From Enterobacter sp. JBIWA008 (GTDB lineage: Bacteria > Pseudomonadota > Gammaproteobacteria > Enterobacterales > Enterobacteriaceae): a DNA stretch of 64,000 bases. Positions 24,856-34,372 of the stretch are shown here, in pieces. Positions within the stretch are counted from its first letter, which is position 1, and each line of letters begins with the position of its first letter. The DNA lies in NCBI RefSeq assembly GCF_019968765.1, contig NZ_CP074149.1, positions 3,038,001-3,102,000 on the forward strand, given 5' to 3'. Below the pieces are notes generated by a model. It did not search any database and was not told the origin of the DNA. It saw only the letters and a program-made list of their open reading frames with translations. Both the position numbers and the translations under genes were made by a program.

Positions 24856-27549
24856 TTACGCCTCGGTTTTGCGCCATCTGCGCGTCAGCACTTTCTCCGC
24901 CTCGACAATAAGGAACATCACAAACCCAATCAGGAAGGTGATGACCCAGTAGCGGAACGGCAGCGCTTCGGTGCCAAACAGCATCTGCATGAAGGGTGCG
25001 TAAATGATAAGAAGTTGCAACGCCAGCAGTACGCCGCTCACGATCCAAATCCCTTTATTCGCCAGCAGGCCTTTGCTCAGCGAGAAGCCGTCATTAACGC
25101 GGCAGTTGAGCATGTAGAACCACTGCGCCGTGACCAGGGTTTGCAGCAGCACGGTGCGGATAAATTCCGCCGAGTAGCCGCGCGGCTGTAGCCAGGCTTC
25201 CAGCACGAAGGCGCTGATGGCAATCATCAGACCGACGAACACCACGCGCCAGATGGCGTAGCCGTCCATCACGTGGAGATTCGCCTTGCGCGGTGGCCGG
25301 TTCATGATGTCCTTCTCACCCGCCTCAAACGCCAGGCCAAACGACAGGGTTGCCGACGTGGCCATGTTCATCCACAGGATCAGGACCGGCGTCAGCGGGA
25401 TCAGGTTCCCCGCCAGCAGCGCGATGATAATCAGCAGAGCCTGGGCAATGTTGCTGGGAATTACGAACAGAATGGTCTTTTTCAGGTTATCGTAAACCCG
25501 ACGCCCTTCGTGCACCGCACTGGCAATGGTGGCAAAGTTGTCATCCGTTAACACCATATCGGCGGCTTCCTTGGTAACTTCCGTCCCCTTAATCCCCATG
25601 GCGATACCCACATCCGCCCGCTTGAGCGCCGGGGCATCATTTACGCCATCCCCGGTCATGCCCACGACTTCCTGTTTACTTTGCAGGGCCTGCACGAGGC
25701 GGAATTTATCCTCCGGGCTGGTTCGGGCGAAAATATCGTACTGCTGCGCGGCGTCGCTCAGCTGACGATCGTCCATCGCCTCCAGCTCACGCCCGGTAAT
25801 AGCGCTTGCAGCGTTACCAATCCCCAGCATTTGCCCAATGCTCATCGCCGTTTGCGGGTGGTCGCCGGTGATCATTTTCACGCGAATCCCGGCCTGCAGA
25901 CAGTCGGCAATCGCGGTAATAGCCTCAGGACGCGGCGGATCCATCATTCCTGCAATACCCAGCAGGATCACCCCATCCTGCAGGTCCGGATGATCGAGCT
26001 CGCGTTGTCCCTCGCGGGCAGGTTTCCAGGCCGCAGCCACCATGCGCAACCCTTCCCGGGCATACTCTTCAATTTTACCTTCCCAGTAAGGCTGATCGAA
26101 CGGCTGCAGTCCGTTATTCGTCTGCTGGTACTGGCAGAGGCGGAACAGGACGTCCGGCGCGCCGGTGATTAAAATCACCTCTTCATCGCCCAGCCGATAA
26201 AGCGTGGACATGTATTTATACTGCGAATCAAACGGGATTTTGCTTCGCATTTCCGTATCGAGCGGCGGGAGCGGGATTTTCGCCGCCAGCACCTTCAGCG
26301 CGCCCTCGGTCGGGCCCCCGGTGATTTTCCACAGCCCCAGCTCGTCTTTGATCAGCTGGCTGTCATTGCAGAGGTCGATGGTGCGCAGATAACGTTCCAG
26401 CAGGGAACCCTGCGTCACGCTGACGGGCGTCGGGTCATCTACGGGGTGAATATTCCCCACCGGTTCGTAGCTGTCGCCCTCCACGCGATAGGTCGTGTCA
26501 GCGGTAATCACCGCTTTGACCGTCATTTCATTCATCGTCAGGGTGCCGGTTTTATCCGAGCAGATGACCGTCATTGCGCCCAGGGTTTCCACCGTAGGCA
26601 GCTTGCGAATGATGGCCTTGCGGCGCGCCATGGCCTGTACGCCAAGCGAAAGGATGATGGAAATGATGGCCGGCAGGCCTTCCGGCACCGCGGCAACGGC
26701 GAGGCTGATAAGCGACAGCACCAGCTCGGAAACCGGCATATCGCGGAACAGGAGGCTAAAGACAAACAGCGCCACCATCATCACCAGGATAGTGATGAAG
26801 ATGGTCTTACCGAGCTTATCCATCTGCACCATCAGCGGCGTGCGGTGCTTTTCAATGTCGGACATCATCTGATTGATGTGGCCCAGCTCGGTCTCGCCCC
26901 CGGTTGCCACCACCACGCCTTTACCGCCGCCGGAGCTGACGGTGGTGCCTGAGTAGAGCAGATTATACCGGTCACCTAACGGCAGTTCCCCGCTTAACGC
27001 ATCGCTGTTTTTCTCAACAACGGTGGATTCGCCGGTCAGGATGGCCTCCTCCACGCGAAGGTTATGCGCTTCAATCACGCGCAGATCGGCAGGGATACGA
27101 TCCCCGGCACGGATCACCACGATATCTCCCGGGACCAGCGCCGTGGTGGGGATCGTTTCATGATTCCCCTGTCGTAACACCACGGCTTCGCTGGAGAGCA
27201 TATTGCGAATACTCTGCAACGATTTTTCAGCATTGCTCTCCTGGATATGGCCAATCAGCGCGTTAATGATGGCCACCCCAAGGATCACAAACATGTCTAC
27301 CCAGTGGCCCATAAAGAGCTTAAGCAACGCGGCCACCAGCAGAACGTAAATCAATACGTCGTTAAAATGCGCCAGGAAGCGCAGCCAGGCGGGTTTACCC
27401 TTTTTTTGCGGTAACGCATTCTCACCATGCTGCTGCAGTCGGGCTGATGCCTCAGTGCCGCTAAGGCCTTCCAGGGTGGATTGGATATTCGACAGGGTTT
27501 CGTCAACGGTTTGTTGATAATACGGACGTTCAGGTTTTCCTGTTTTCAT
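24856..27549 (-). CDS. Cation-transporting P-type ATPase (P2A/PMR1-like)
   Basis: The 897-residue inner-membrane pump contains all catalytic parts of P-type ATPases: a TGES actuator motif (LTGESTVVEK near residue 172), phosphorylation site D332 in SDKTGTLTMNE, the hinge TGDGVNDAPALKRADVGIAMG-type motif, and about ten helices. The helix-4 motif PEGLPA (289-294) is that of Ca2+ and Na+/K+ pumps. Helix 6, however, reads NMATSATLSFGLAFE, without the aspartate found in calcium pumps (..N-x-x-T-D..), so the ion is uncertain. The universal stress protein gene lies 47 bp upstream on the same strand, so the two may form an operon. Confidence 0.85.
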   Translation of the reverse strand: MKTGKPERPYYQQTVDETLSNIQSTLEGLSGTEASARLQQHGENALPQKKGKPAWLRFLAHFNDVLIYVLLVAALLKLFMGHWVDMFVILGVAIINALIGHIQESNAEKSLQSIRNMLSSEAVVLRQGNHETIPTTALVPGDIVVIRAGDRIPADLRVIEAHNLRVEEAILTGESTVVEKNSDALSGELPLGDRYNLLYSGTTVSSGGGKGVVVATGGETELGHINQMMSDIEKHRTPLMVQMDKLGKTIFITILVMMVALFVFSLLFRDMPVSELVLSLISLAVAAVPEGLPAIISIILSLGVQAMARRKAIIRKLPTVETLGAMTVICSDKTGTLTMNEMTVKAVITADTTYRVEGDSYEPVGNIHPVDDPTPVSVTQGSLLERYLRTIDLCNDSQLIKDELGLWKITGGPTEGALKVLAAKIPLPPLDTEMRSKIPFDSQYKYMSTLYRLGDEEVILITGAPDVLFRLCQYQQTNNGLQPFDQPYWEGKIEEYAREGLRMVAAAWKPAREGQRELDHPDLQDGVILLGIAGMMDPPRPEAITAIADCLQAGIRVKMITGDHPQTAMSIGQMLGIGNAASAITGRELEAMDDRQLSDAAQQYDIFARTSPEDKFRLVQALQSKQEVVGMTGDGVNDAPALKRADVGIAMGIKGTEVTKEAADMVLTDDNFATIASAVHEGRRVYDNLKKTILFVIPSNIAQALLIIIALLAGNLIPLTPVLILWMNMATSATLSFGLAFEAGEKDIMNRPPRKANLHVMDGYAIWRVVFVGLMIAISAFVLEAWLQPRGYSAEFIRTVLLQTLVTAQWFYMLNCRVNDGFSLSKGLLANKGIWIVSGVLLALQLLIIYAPFMQMLFGTEALPFRYWVITFLIGFVMFLIVEAEKVLTRRWRKTEA

Positions 27550-27596
27550 CGTTCCTTCCTCAGGTTCTATTCAGAAATCACCTTGCTTTCATGTAA

Positions 27597-28028
27597 TTAA
27601 CGAATAACGAAAACAGGAACATGGGCGTAACGAACAATACTTGCCGCCTCCGACCCTAATAAATGGGTTTGAATATTTGGATTTCGAGAGCCGACAATAA
27701 TCGCGCCGACAGCAAGTTCATCCGCCAGCTTAATAACCTCATCACGAACATTCCCGCTACGGACATGGAGATGAACACGCTCATCTGACAGATTCAATTT
27801 TTTGACCAGGTCAGACAGCTTTTCCTTCGAATTATTAATCATATATTCATCCATCTTGCGCGCATCTGAAATAAAACCACGCGTCAGCTCGGCTGAAAAC
27901 TTGGGCATGACGTGCAGCAAATGAATGTCACCCGATGCGCTTTGCGCCAGAAACTGTGCATGCTGCAACGCTTTATCGGCCAGGCTTGTCTCGTAGACAT
28001 CCACCGGAACGAGAATGTTTTTATACAT
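27597..28028 (-). CDS. Universal stress protein (UspA family, UspF/UspG-like)
   Basis: The 143-residue product has the Usp fold pattern: MYKNILVPVDV at the start, HLLHVMP in the second strand, and the nucleotide loop VGSRNPNIQTHLLGSEA near the end, which fits G-x9-G(S) of ATP-binding members. I place the start at ATG 28028 because AAGGA lies 8 bases upstream; the next ATG, 28037, overlaps that ribosome site, and the open frame to 28082 adds a non-family tail. The P-type ATPase gene follows on the same strand. Confidence 0.85.
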   Translation of the reverse strand: MYKNILVPVDVYETSLADKALQHAQFLAQSASGDIHLLHVMPKFSAELTRGFISDARKMDEYMINNSKEKLSDLVKKLNLSDERVHLHVRSGNVRDEVIKLADELAVGAIIVGSRNPNIQTHLLGSEAASIVRYAHVPVFVIR

Positions 28029-28263
28029 ATCGAGCATCCTTTTTATAACCAACACGAGAGTGAATGAAGCAAAAAAACGCATTAAATGCAGGGGGTTGCC
28101 CTTAATGGCAGTTACGGTACAAAAAGATGGATAATATTAAACGTAGCACAGGAATATCAGGTTTAGCGCTTCCCCACTGATAATGGTTATTTAACATTTA
28201 TCTTTTCCCCGACTATGCTCATAGTCAGTAGTCAGCTACAGCTTCCGGCTCATGGAGGAATGT

Positions 28264-28374
28264 ATGTATGGTTTAAGCCTGATCCGACTGGGTATGTTTA
28301 TTGCGCTTGCCATTATTGCCAGCACGGCGATTGGTTTATTTACCTATATGGTCGTCACTGTTCTGGCAGAATAG
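28264..28374 (+). CDS. Small single-pass membrane protein, 36 residues
   Basis: ATG 28264 with GGAGG five bases upstream opens 36 codons ending TAG. After MYGLSLIRLG comes an unbroken hydrophobic segment (MFIALAIIASTAIGLFTYMV), so one membrane helix with a short cytoplasmic lead is predicted. It lies 57 bp upstream of the RND adaptor gene on the same strand and could be its leader or a regulatory small protein. I do not recognise it. The strong ribosome site and composition argue for a real gene. Confidence 0.6.
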   Translation: MYGLSLIRLGMFIALAIIASTAIGLFTYMVVTVLAE

Positions 28375-28431
28375 TGTCACCCCTGTCCAGGTTATGGAAT
28401 AAATAAAACAGTTATTTATTAGGGGAATACA

Positions 28432-29517
28432 GTGAACCGCTACCTCTCTCTTCTACCGTTCGTTTTGTTAACGCTCACGGCGTGCGACCCGAAACCCAAG
28501 CAAGCCTCCCCCCTGCCCAGGATGGTAAAAGTGGCGGAGGTGACGGTTCCCGGTCACGCCCAGCAGCGCGTTTTTCCCGCCCGCATAGAATCGGGCGATG
28601 CCACTGACCTTTCCTTCAAGCGCGCAGGCCAAATTGAAGCGCTCGATGTACGCCAGGGCGCAGCCATCAAACAGGGGCAACAGCTTGCCAGACTGAACGC
28701 CCGTGAAGCCCAGCAGCGGGTTAACGACAGACAAACGGCGGCGACGCTGGCCCAGAGGCAATTCGATCGCTTCCAGACGCTGGCGGGCCGCCAGGCGATT
28801 TCGAAAGCAGAAATGGACGTGCAGCGCGCGAACCGCGATTCGGCGAATGCGGCGCTGCAGATTGCCCGAGAAGAGTTGAATCAGATGACGCTCGTTGCCC
28901 CCTTCAGCGGAACGGCGGCCAGCGTACATGTACGAAACCATCAGGTGGTATCTGCCGGTCAGCCCATTGCAACGTTAACCCGCACCGATCTGCTTGACGT
29001 TGTGTTCAGCATCCCTGAAAACCTGTTTAAGACCTTTGATATCCGCAACGCGCAGTATCGCCCGGTGGTGAGAATTAACGCCATTCCGGATCGGGAATTT
29101 ACCGCCGTCTACAAAGAGCACTCGGGCAGCAGCGACAGCAATACCCTGACCTGGCAGGTGATACTGACCATGCCGCGGCCAGATGATTTTCCCGCCGTCG
29201 GTGGCGTAAGCGGTACGGTGACCATCAATTTAAGCAACCTTCCGGCGGGCGCGGACGCTCAGGCGCTGGTCGTACCGGTTGAGGCAGTCTTTAACCCGAA
29301 CAACAGCCCGCGCAACGAGCCGCACGTCTGGGTCGTAACGGGCGAAGGTGACGCGCTCCATCTCGAAGACCGCAAGGTCAGCGTGGGGCAAGTGAGTACC
29401 GAAGGCGTGGTTATTACCAGCGGGCTTAAGGCGGGCGAGCGCGTGGTGGCCGCAGGCGTTGGGGAACTCCATGCTAACCAGCCGGTGCGTATCTGGACGC
29501 GTGAACGGGGACTGTAA
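28432..29517 (+). CDS. RND efflux periplasmic adaptor (membrane fusion protein)
   Basis: The 361-residue precursor is a lipoprotein: the lipobox LTAC places the modified cysteine at residue 18. It continues with a barrel-sandwich lead (FPARIESGDATDLSFKRAGQ), a coiled-coil hairpin rich in Q, R and A (about residues 95-145), the return strand GTAASVHVRNHQVVSAGQPI, and a beta-barrel domain. It joins the inner-membrane pump to an outer-membrane channel, probably TolC, since no channel gene is present. Its stop shares one base with the pump start (TAATG). Confidence 0.9.
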   Translation: MNRYLSLLPFVLLTLTACDPKPKQASPLPRMVKVAEVTVPGHAQQRVFPARIESGDATDLSFKRAGQIEALDVRQGAAIKQGQQLARLNAREAQQRVNDRQTAATLAQRQFDRFQTLAGRQAISKAEMDVQRANRDSANAALQIAREELNQMTLVAPFSGTAASVHVRNHQVVSAGQPIATLTRTDLLDVVFSIPENLFKTFDIRNAQYRPVVRINAIPDREFTAVYKEHSGSSDSNTLTWQVILTMPRPDDFPAVGGVSGTVTINLSNLPAGADAQALVVPVEAVFNPNNSPRNEPHVWVVTGEGDALHLEDRKVSVGQVSTEGVVITSGLKAGERVVAAGVGELHANQPVRIWTRERGL

Positions 29518-32500
29518 TGGATATCTCTCGTCAATTTATTAATAACCCTGTTCGCGTCTGGCTAACGATCCTGCTGCTGGGCATCGGGGGTATTTTCGCC
29601 CTGTTAAATATCGGCAGGCTGGAAGATCCCGCCTTTACCATCAAAACCGCAGTGGTGGTCACCCACTACCCCGGCGCATCCGCTCAGCAGGTGGAAGAAG
29701 AGGTGACGCTTCCGCTGGAGAATGCCCTTCAGCAGTTGCCTTATCTGGACAACGTCAGCTCCATCTCTTCAAACGGCCTGTCGCAAATCACCGTTAACAT
29801 CGCTTCACGCTATCACTCTAACGAACTGCCGCAGATTTGGGATGAACTGCGCCGTCGCGTGGGCGATGCCTCGCGCCAGTTCCCGCCCGGCGTCGTCACG
29901 CCCTTTGTGAATGACGATTTCGGCGACGTGTTCGGCTTCTTCTTCGCCATTTCCGGGGATGAATTCAGTAATCCTGAACTGGTGAGATATGCGGAGCAGC
30001 TGCGCCGCGAGTTAATTCTGGTCCCCGGGGTCGCGAAGGTCGCCATCGGCGGGGCCATTAGCCAGCAGGTCAACATCGATATCTCCCTGACAAAAATGGC
30101 CGCGCGCGGCATTACGCTTAACCAGCTTTCCGCCCTGCTCAGCAGACTTAACGTCGTTTCCAGCGCCGGAGAAATCACCTCGGGCACCGAATCCATTCGC
30201 CTGCACCCGACCGGTGAGTTCGAGAATCTTGATGAACTGGCCGATCTCATCATCACGCCTTCCGGCACCGGGGCGGCGACGCGTCTGCGGGATATCGCCA
30301 CGCTGTCGCGCGGGCTGAACGAATCGCCAGCCAGTATCTACCACGCCAACGGCAAAAAAGCCGTCACCATGGGCGTCTCGTTTATTCCCGGCGTGAACGT
30401 GATTGACGTGGGCCACGCGCTGGAGGCAAAGCTAAACCAGATGTCGGCGGAAAAACCGGCAGGCATACAGATAGACCTGTTTTACGATCAGGCAGCCGAA
30501 GTGGGCCACTCCGTAAACGGTTTTATTATTAACTTCCTGATGGCGCTGGCGATTGTCATCGGCGTGCTGCTGATCTTTATGGGGGTACGCAGCGGGATCA
30601 TCATCGCGGTTTCTCTCGCCCTTAACGTGCTGGGCACGCTGCTGATTATGTATCTGTGTGGCATTGAGCTGCAGCGGATCTCGCTCGGGGCGCTGATTAT
30701 CGCCCTCAGCATGCTGGTGGATAACGCTATCGTGATTGTCGAAGGGGTGCTGATTGCCCGACAGCAGGGCTCCCCGCTGTTAACCGCCGTTAACAATATT
30801 ATCCGCCGCTCCGCCCTGCCGCTGCTGGGGGCGACGGTGATCGCCATCCTTGCGTTTGCGCCAATCGGGCTGTCGCAGGATTCCACCGGGGAATACTGTA
30901 AATCCCTGTTCCAGGTGCTGCTGATTTCCCTGATGCTGAGCTGGTTCTCGGCGCTCACCCTCACCCCGGTGCTGATTAAGTGGTGGTTGTTTAAAAACGA
31001 CAGCGCGCCGGACACAACTGACGACGAGTCAGATCCTTACGACAAACGTCTCTACCGCCTCTACCAGCGCCTGCTTAACACGCTGTTGCACCATAAGGCA
31101 CCGACGCTGGTAGTGATGGCCGCCCTGCTGGCCGCGTCTGTCTGGGGGTTTGGCGCGGTGCGGCAAAACTTTTTCCCGTCGTCCAATACGCCGATTTTCT
31201 TTGTCGATCTCTGGTTACCCTACGGGACCGATATCAAATGGACCGAGAAAATGACCGGTGATATTGAGAAAACCATCAAGGGCCAGCCCGGCGTGGAAAC
31301 CACCGTCTCAACCATCGGTCAGGGAAGTATGCGGTTTATTCTGACCTACAGCGGACAGCGCCAGTACAGCAACTATGCCCAGATCATGGTGCGCATGGAT
31401 GACCAGCGCAACATCTCCGCATTGACGCGCCACGTCGATGAGTACATCGCGCGAAACTACCCGCAGGTCAACGCCAGCACGAAACGGGTGATGTTTGGTC
31501 CCTCCGGCGACAGCGCCATTGAGGTGCGTATTAAAGGCCCTGACCCTGACAGGCTGCGTCTGATTGCCAGCCAGGTGGACGATATTCTGGCGCGCGACCC
31601 GGCCACAGGGAGCGTCCGAAACGACTGGCAAAACCGCAGCAAGGTGATCCGCCCGCAGTACGTCGCCGCCCTGGGACGCGAGCTTGGCGTAGATAAGCAG
31701 GACGTAGACAACGCGCTGGAGATGAATTTCTCCGGCAGCCGGGCGGGGTTGTATCGGGAAGGCAGTGACCTGCTGCCCGTGGTGGTGAGGCCCCCGGAAA
31801 GCGAAAGGCTGGATGCCAGTCACCTGAACAACGTGCTGGTGTGGAGCCAGACGCGGCGGCAGTATATCCCGCTGAGTAACGTCGTCAGCCGCTTCTCGCT
31901 GGAGTGGGAAGATCCGCTAATTCTACGCCGCGACCGCTCGCGGGTGCTGACGGTGCAGACCGATCCCGATCCGCTGAGCCAGCAAACCTCCGGCGATATT
32001 CTCGCCCGCGTGAAGCCGCAAGTGGATGCCCTTCCCCTGCCACACGGCTATAGCATCGAGTGGGGAGGCGACGCGGAAAACTCCAGTGAAGCGCAGCAGG
32101 GGCTATTCACTACGCTACCCCTCGGGTATCTGGTGATGTTTGTTATTACGGTGCTGATGTTCAGCTCGGTAAAAAATGCGGTCGCCATCTGGCTGACCGT
32201 ACCGCTGGCGCTGATTGGCGTGACGCCGGGATTTTTACTTACGGGCATTCCCTTTGGCTTTATGGCGCTGATTGGTCTGCTGAGCCTGAGCGGAATGCTC
32301 ATCCGCAACGGCATCGTGCTGGTGGAAGAGATCGAACAGCAGAAATCGCAAAAGGATCGGCACAGCGCGATCGTTTATGCCGCCACCTCGCGCCTGCGCC
32401 CCATCCTGCTCACCGCGTTCACTACCGTACTTGGCCTGGCTCCTCTACTGCTGGATGTTTTCTTCCAGAGCATGGCCGTTGTGATTATGTTTGGACTGGG

Positions 32501-32582
32501 GTTTGCTACAATCCTGACGCTGCTGGTACTCCCCGTGATCTATGCGTGTTTCCATCGTAAGGACGAAGCCAAACAACAATGA
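29517..32582 (+). CDS. RND efflux pump, inner-membrane transporter (HAE-1-like)
   Basis: The 1021-residue protein shows the RND duplication: one helix, a large periplasmic loop, six helices, a second loop and five more helices. Helix 4 carries ALSMLVDNAIVIVEGV, with a single proton-relay aspartate (AcrB has two in a row), and the second half ends with a FGLGFATILTLLVLPVIYA segment. Such pumps expel amphiphilic drugs, dyes or bile acids by proton exchange in a tripartite complex. The substrate cannot be predicted. Overlap with the adaptor (1 bp) and with the acyltransferase gene (ATGA) makes one coupled three-gene operon. Confidence 0.9.
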   Translation: MDISRQFINNPVRVWLTILLLGIGGIFALLNIGRLEDPAFTIKTAVVVTHYPGASAQQVEEEVTLPLENALQQLPYLDNVSSISSNGLSQITVNIASRYHSNELPQIWDELRRRVGDASRQFPPGVVTPFVNDDFGDVFGFFFAISGDEFSNPELVRYAEQLRRELILVPGVAKVAIGGAISQQVNIDISLTKMAARGITLNQLSALLSRLNVVSSAGEITSGTESIRLHPTGEFENLDELADLIITPSGTGAATRLRDIATLSRGLNESPASIYHANGKKAVTMGVSFIPGVNVIDVGHALEAKLNQMSAEKPAGIQIDLFYDQAAEVGHSVNGFIINFLMALAIVIGVLLIFMGVRSGIIIAVSLALNVLGTLLIMYLCGIELQRISLGALIIALSMLVDNAIVIVEGVLIARQQGSPLLTAVNNIIRRSALPLLGATVIAILAFAPIGLSQDSTGEYCKSLFQVLLISLMLSWFSALTLTPVLIKWWLFKNDSAPDTTDDESDPYDKRLYRLYQRLLNTLLHHKAPTLVVMAALLAASVWGFGAVRQNFFPSSNTPIFFVDLWLPYGTDIKWTEKMTGDIEKTIKGQPGVETTVSTIGQGSMRFILTYSGQRQYSNYAQIMVRMDDQRNISALTRHVDEYIARNYPQVNASTKRVMFGPSGDSAIEVRIKGPDPDRLRLIASQVDDILARDPATGSVRNDWQNRSKVIRPQYVAALGRELGVDKQDVDNALEMNFSGSRAGLYREGSDLLPVVVRPPESERLDASHLNNVLVWSQTRRQYIPLSNVVSRFSLEWEDPLILRRDRSRVLTVQTDPDPLSQQTSGDILARVKPQVDALPLPHGYSIEWGGDAENSSEAQQGLFTTLPLGYLVMFVITVLMFSSVKNAVAIWLTVPLALIGVTPGFLLTGIPFGFMALIGLLSLSGMLIRNGIVLVEEIEQQKSQKDRHSAIVYAATSRLRPILLTAFTTVLGLAPLLLDVFFQSMAVVIMFGLGFATILTLLVLPVIYACFHRKDEAKQQ

Positions 32583-33544
32583 ACGCGACAGGGCTGAACA
32601 TTATCAAGACGCTGGGCTGTATGACGGCGGTCACCTTCTTCACCATCTACAATACCTGGGATCATTATGATTATGACTATCACTGGATCCTGGGGTTTTT
32701 AACCTTTATCTCGACGATTGCCACACCGCTGTTTTTTGTCGTTGCGGGCTATCTCGACGGCCAGTCCCGGCACGGCACCCGCTGGCAGCTGGGTAAAATT
32801 AAAAGCCTGGTGATTGTTTTTCTGTTCTGGATAACGATCTACTACCTGTGGGAGCCTTATCAGCGTGGGTATTTAATCCAGCCATGGTTCGTGTTCGCCT
32901 TTGTCGTGATTTACACCTTCCACCCGGCGGTGGAGTGGCTTAGCCAGCGGCGAACGCTGTTTTGCGGCACGATTGCTGTCCTGCTGCTCTTTTCCTACGG
33001 ATACGACCTGTTATCGGCGCTTTATCCTGAAACGCACGTCCTTTCTCTTTCACCGCAGTATCGGCTGTGGACATGGCTGCTGTTTTACCTGACGGGGCAA
33101 CTCTTTTGCGACCCGAAAATTGCCGAGTGGATCAGCCGCAAAAATGTGGTCAGGGCGGCGGTTGTCGCCATCCCGTTTATTTACCTCTTCACCTGGTTTT
33201 ACGAGCGCCACTTCTTCTTCGCGCTGTTCAAGGCGGACAGAAACGCCTTTATTCTCACCGGCTCTCAAATTTACGTTTTGATCATCGCGCTGGTGATTGC
33301 GGCGAACGGCGTGCGCTTTCGCCGCAATGCTGAATTTAAGGAGTCCATTCTGGCCGCCATCAGCAAAACGATGACCGGCGTGTACATTGTGCACTACTCG
33401 GTGTTTCATCTGCTGACGGCGCTGATACCGGTGACCTCTCTCGGTATGAAGCTGGCGCTGATTGTGCTCACGTTCGTCACCTCTGTTCTCTTCTCCATGC
33501 TGGTATTGTCTAACGCCGTGGCAAAAAAGGTGATAACCCTTTAA
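32579..33544 (+). CDS. Acyltransferase-3 family membrane protein, last gene of the RND operon
   Basis: The 321-residue product is hydrophobic with about ten predicted helices. Its lead [15 protein letters not shown] and a final [13 protein letters not shown] block are reminiscent of acyltransferase 3 (OafA/WecH-type) proteins, although the usual early histidine-rich motif is replaced by [10 protein letters not shown]. Members move acetyl or other acyl groups across the membrane on to sugars or peptidoglycan. The ATG overlaps the pump stop (ATGA). Its 3' end overlaps the convergent pagP stop by 4 bp. Confidence 0.7.
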   Translation: MNATGLNIIKTLGCMTAVTFFTIYNTWDHYDYDYHWILGFLTFISTIATPLFFVVAGYLDGQSRHGTRWQLGKIKSLVIVFLFWITIYYLWEPYQRGYLIQPWFVFAFVVIYTFHPAVEWLSQRRTLFCGTIAVLLLFSYGYDLLSALYPETHVLSLSPQYRLWTWLLFYLTGQLFCDPKIAEWISRKNVVRAAVVAIPFIYLFTWFYERHFFFALFKADRNAFILTGSQIYVLIIALVIAANGVRFRRNAEFKESILAAISKTMTGVYIVHYSVFHLLTALIPVTSLGMKLALIVLTFVTSVLFSMLVLSNAVAKKVITL

Positions 33545-34116
33545 AAGCCCAAGCGCAGCCAGGCAAAGAGCACGTTGCCGTTATTATACGTCCCGGGAAT
33601 ATAGGTGAACTGGACGGTAACGCGCTTATACCCGGCCGAAAACAGCGGGAAAATGAACGGTAGCGGGACATAGTTTGCAAAATCATCTCGCGCCGTGATG
33701 CCCGCTGCGGCACCGAGCCCAAGGCGGAAATCTTTGGCATTATCCAGATACCAGCCCTTCTCCCAGCCATAGCCCATCGCGGGCTGCCATTCGTTGTGCG
33801 AGTCCTTGAACATCATCGCGAACAGCGCGCTCCAGTTGCCCTCTTCGTTATAGCGGGAAACGCCCAGCCCGCCCCCCCAGGGCATTTCATTGTAATTGTC
33901 CGTTTTTTCTTTGTCGTACATAAAGCGAGCGTGCCAGCTCAGAAACGGCAGGTACAGATCGTAACGTTGCGGCTCCTCCCATGTCCGGGAGATATCATCC
34001 GTCAGCGCATTCCACCAGCCGCTGATGCGCTGTTCACCATAGACGTTGGGCTCCGCGTGAAGCGGTGCGACGAATAAAAACAGAACCATCCAGAATGCCG
34101 AAAAGGTGCGTTGCAT
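33541..34116 (-). CDS. pagP: PagP, lipid A palmitoyltransferase
   Basis: PagP is an eight-strand outer-membrane barrel that moves palmitate from phospholipid to lipid A and so lowers sensitivity to cationic peptides. The 191-residue precursor has a signal peptide ending LHA (residue 21), the amphipathic N-terminal helix and the catalytic set H62 (LSWHARF), D105 and S106 (KDSHNEW), which correspond to H33, D76 and S77 of mature E. coli PagP with a constant offset. The C-terminal WLRLGF ends with phenylalanine. PhoP control is usual in this family, but I see no convincing PhoP box upstream. Confidence 0.95.
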   Translation of the reverse strand: MQRTFSAFWMVLFLFVAPLHAEPNVYGEQRISGWWNALTDDISRTWEEPQRYDLYLPFLSWHARFMYDKEKTDNYNEMPWGGGLGVSRYNEEGNWSALFAMMFKDSHNEWQPAMGYGWEKGWYLDNAKDFRLGLGAAAGITARDDFANYVPLPFIFPLFSAGYKRVTVQFTYIPGTYNNGNVLFAWLRLGF

Positions 34117-34372
34117 CGTTATTCCCTCAGCTTAACTCACGCAGCGGTCACTATTACTGTAAACCATTAAGCACTTACCGGAGACGAGCAGACATAATTA
34201 TATCGGCGCAGGTGTAGATGAAATTTATTTATTCAGCGCCTTCCGGAAAGATAAAAACGTTTTCTCAGGCGTTTTGTCGCGGTAGTCTCATAGGTTCCGT
34301 TTATATGACGGACGCAATGTGAGTGACCTTTTCTTATACCAATAATTAAAAATCAGTACGGACAGGACTACT

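Noticed and set aside
34117..34372. PhoP box expected upstream of pagP
   Set aside because: Only a poor half-site match (GGTTTA) with wrong spacing is present, so no site is claimed.
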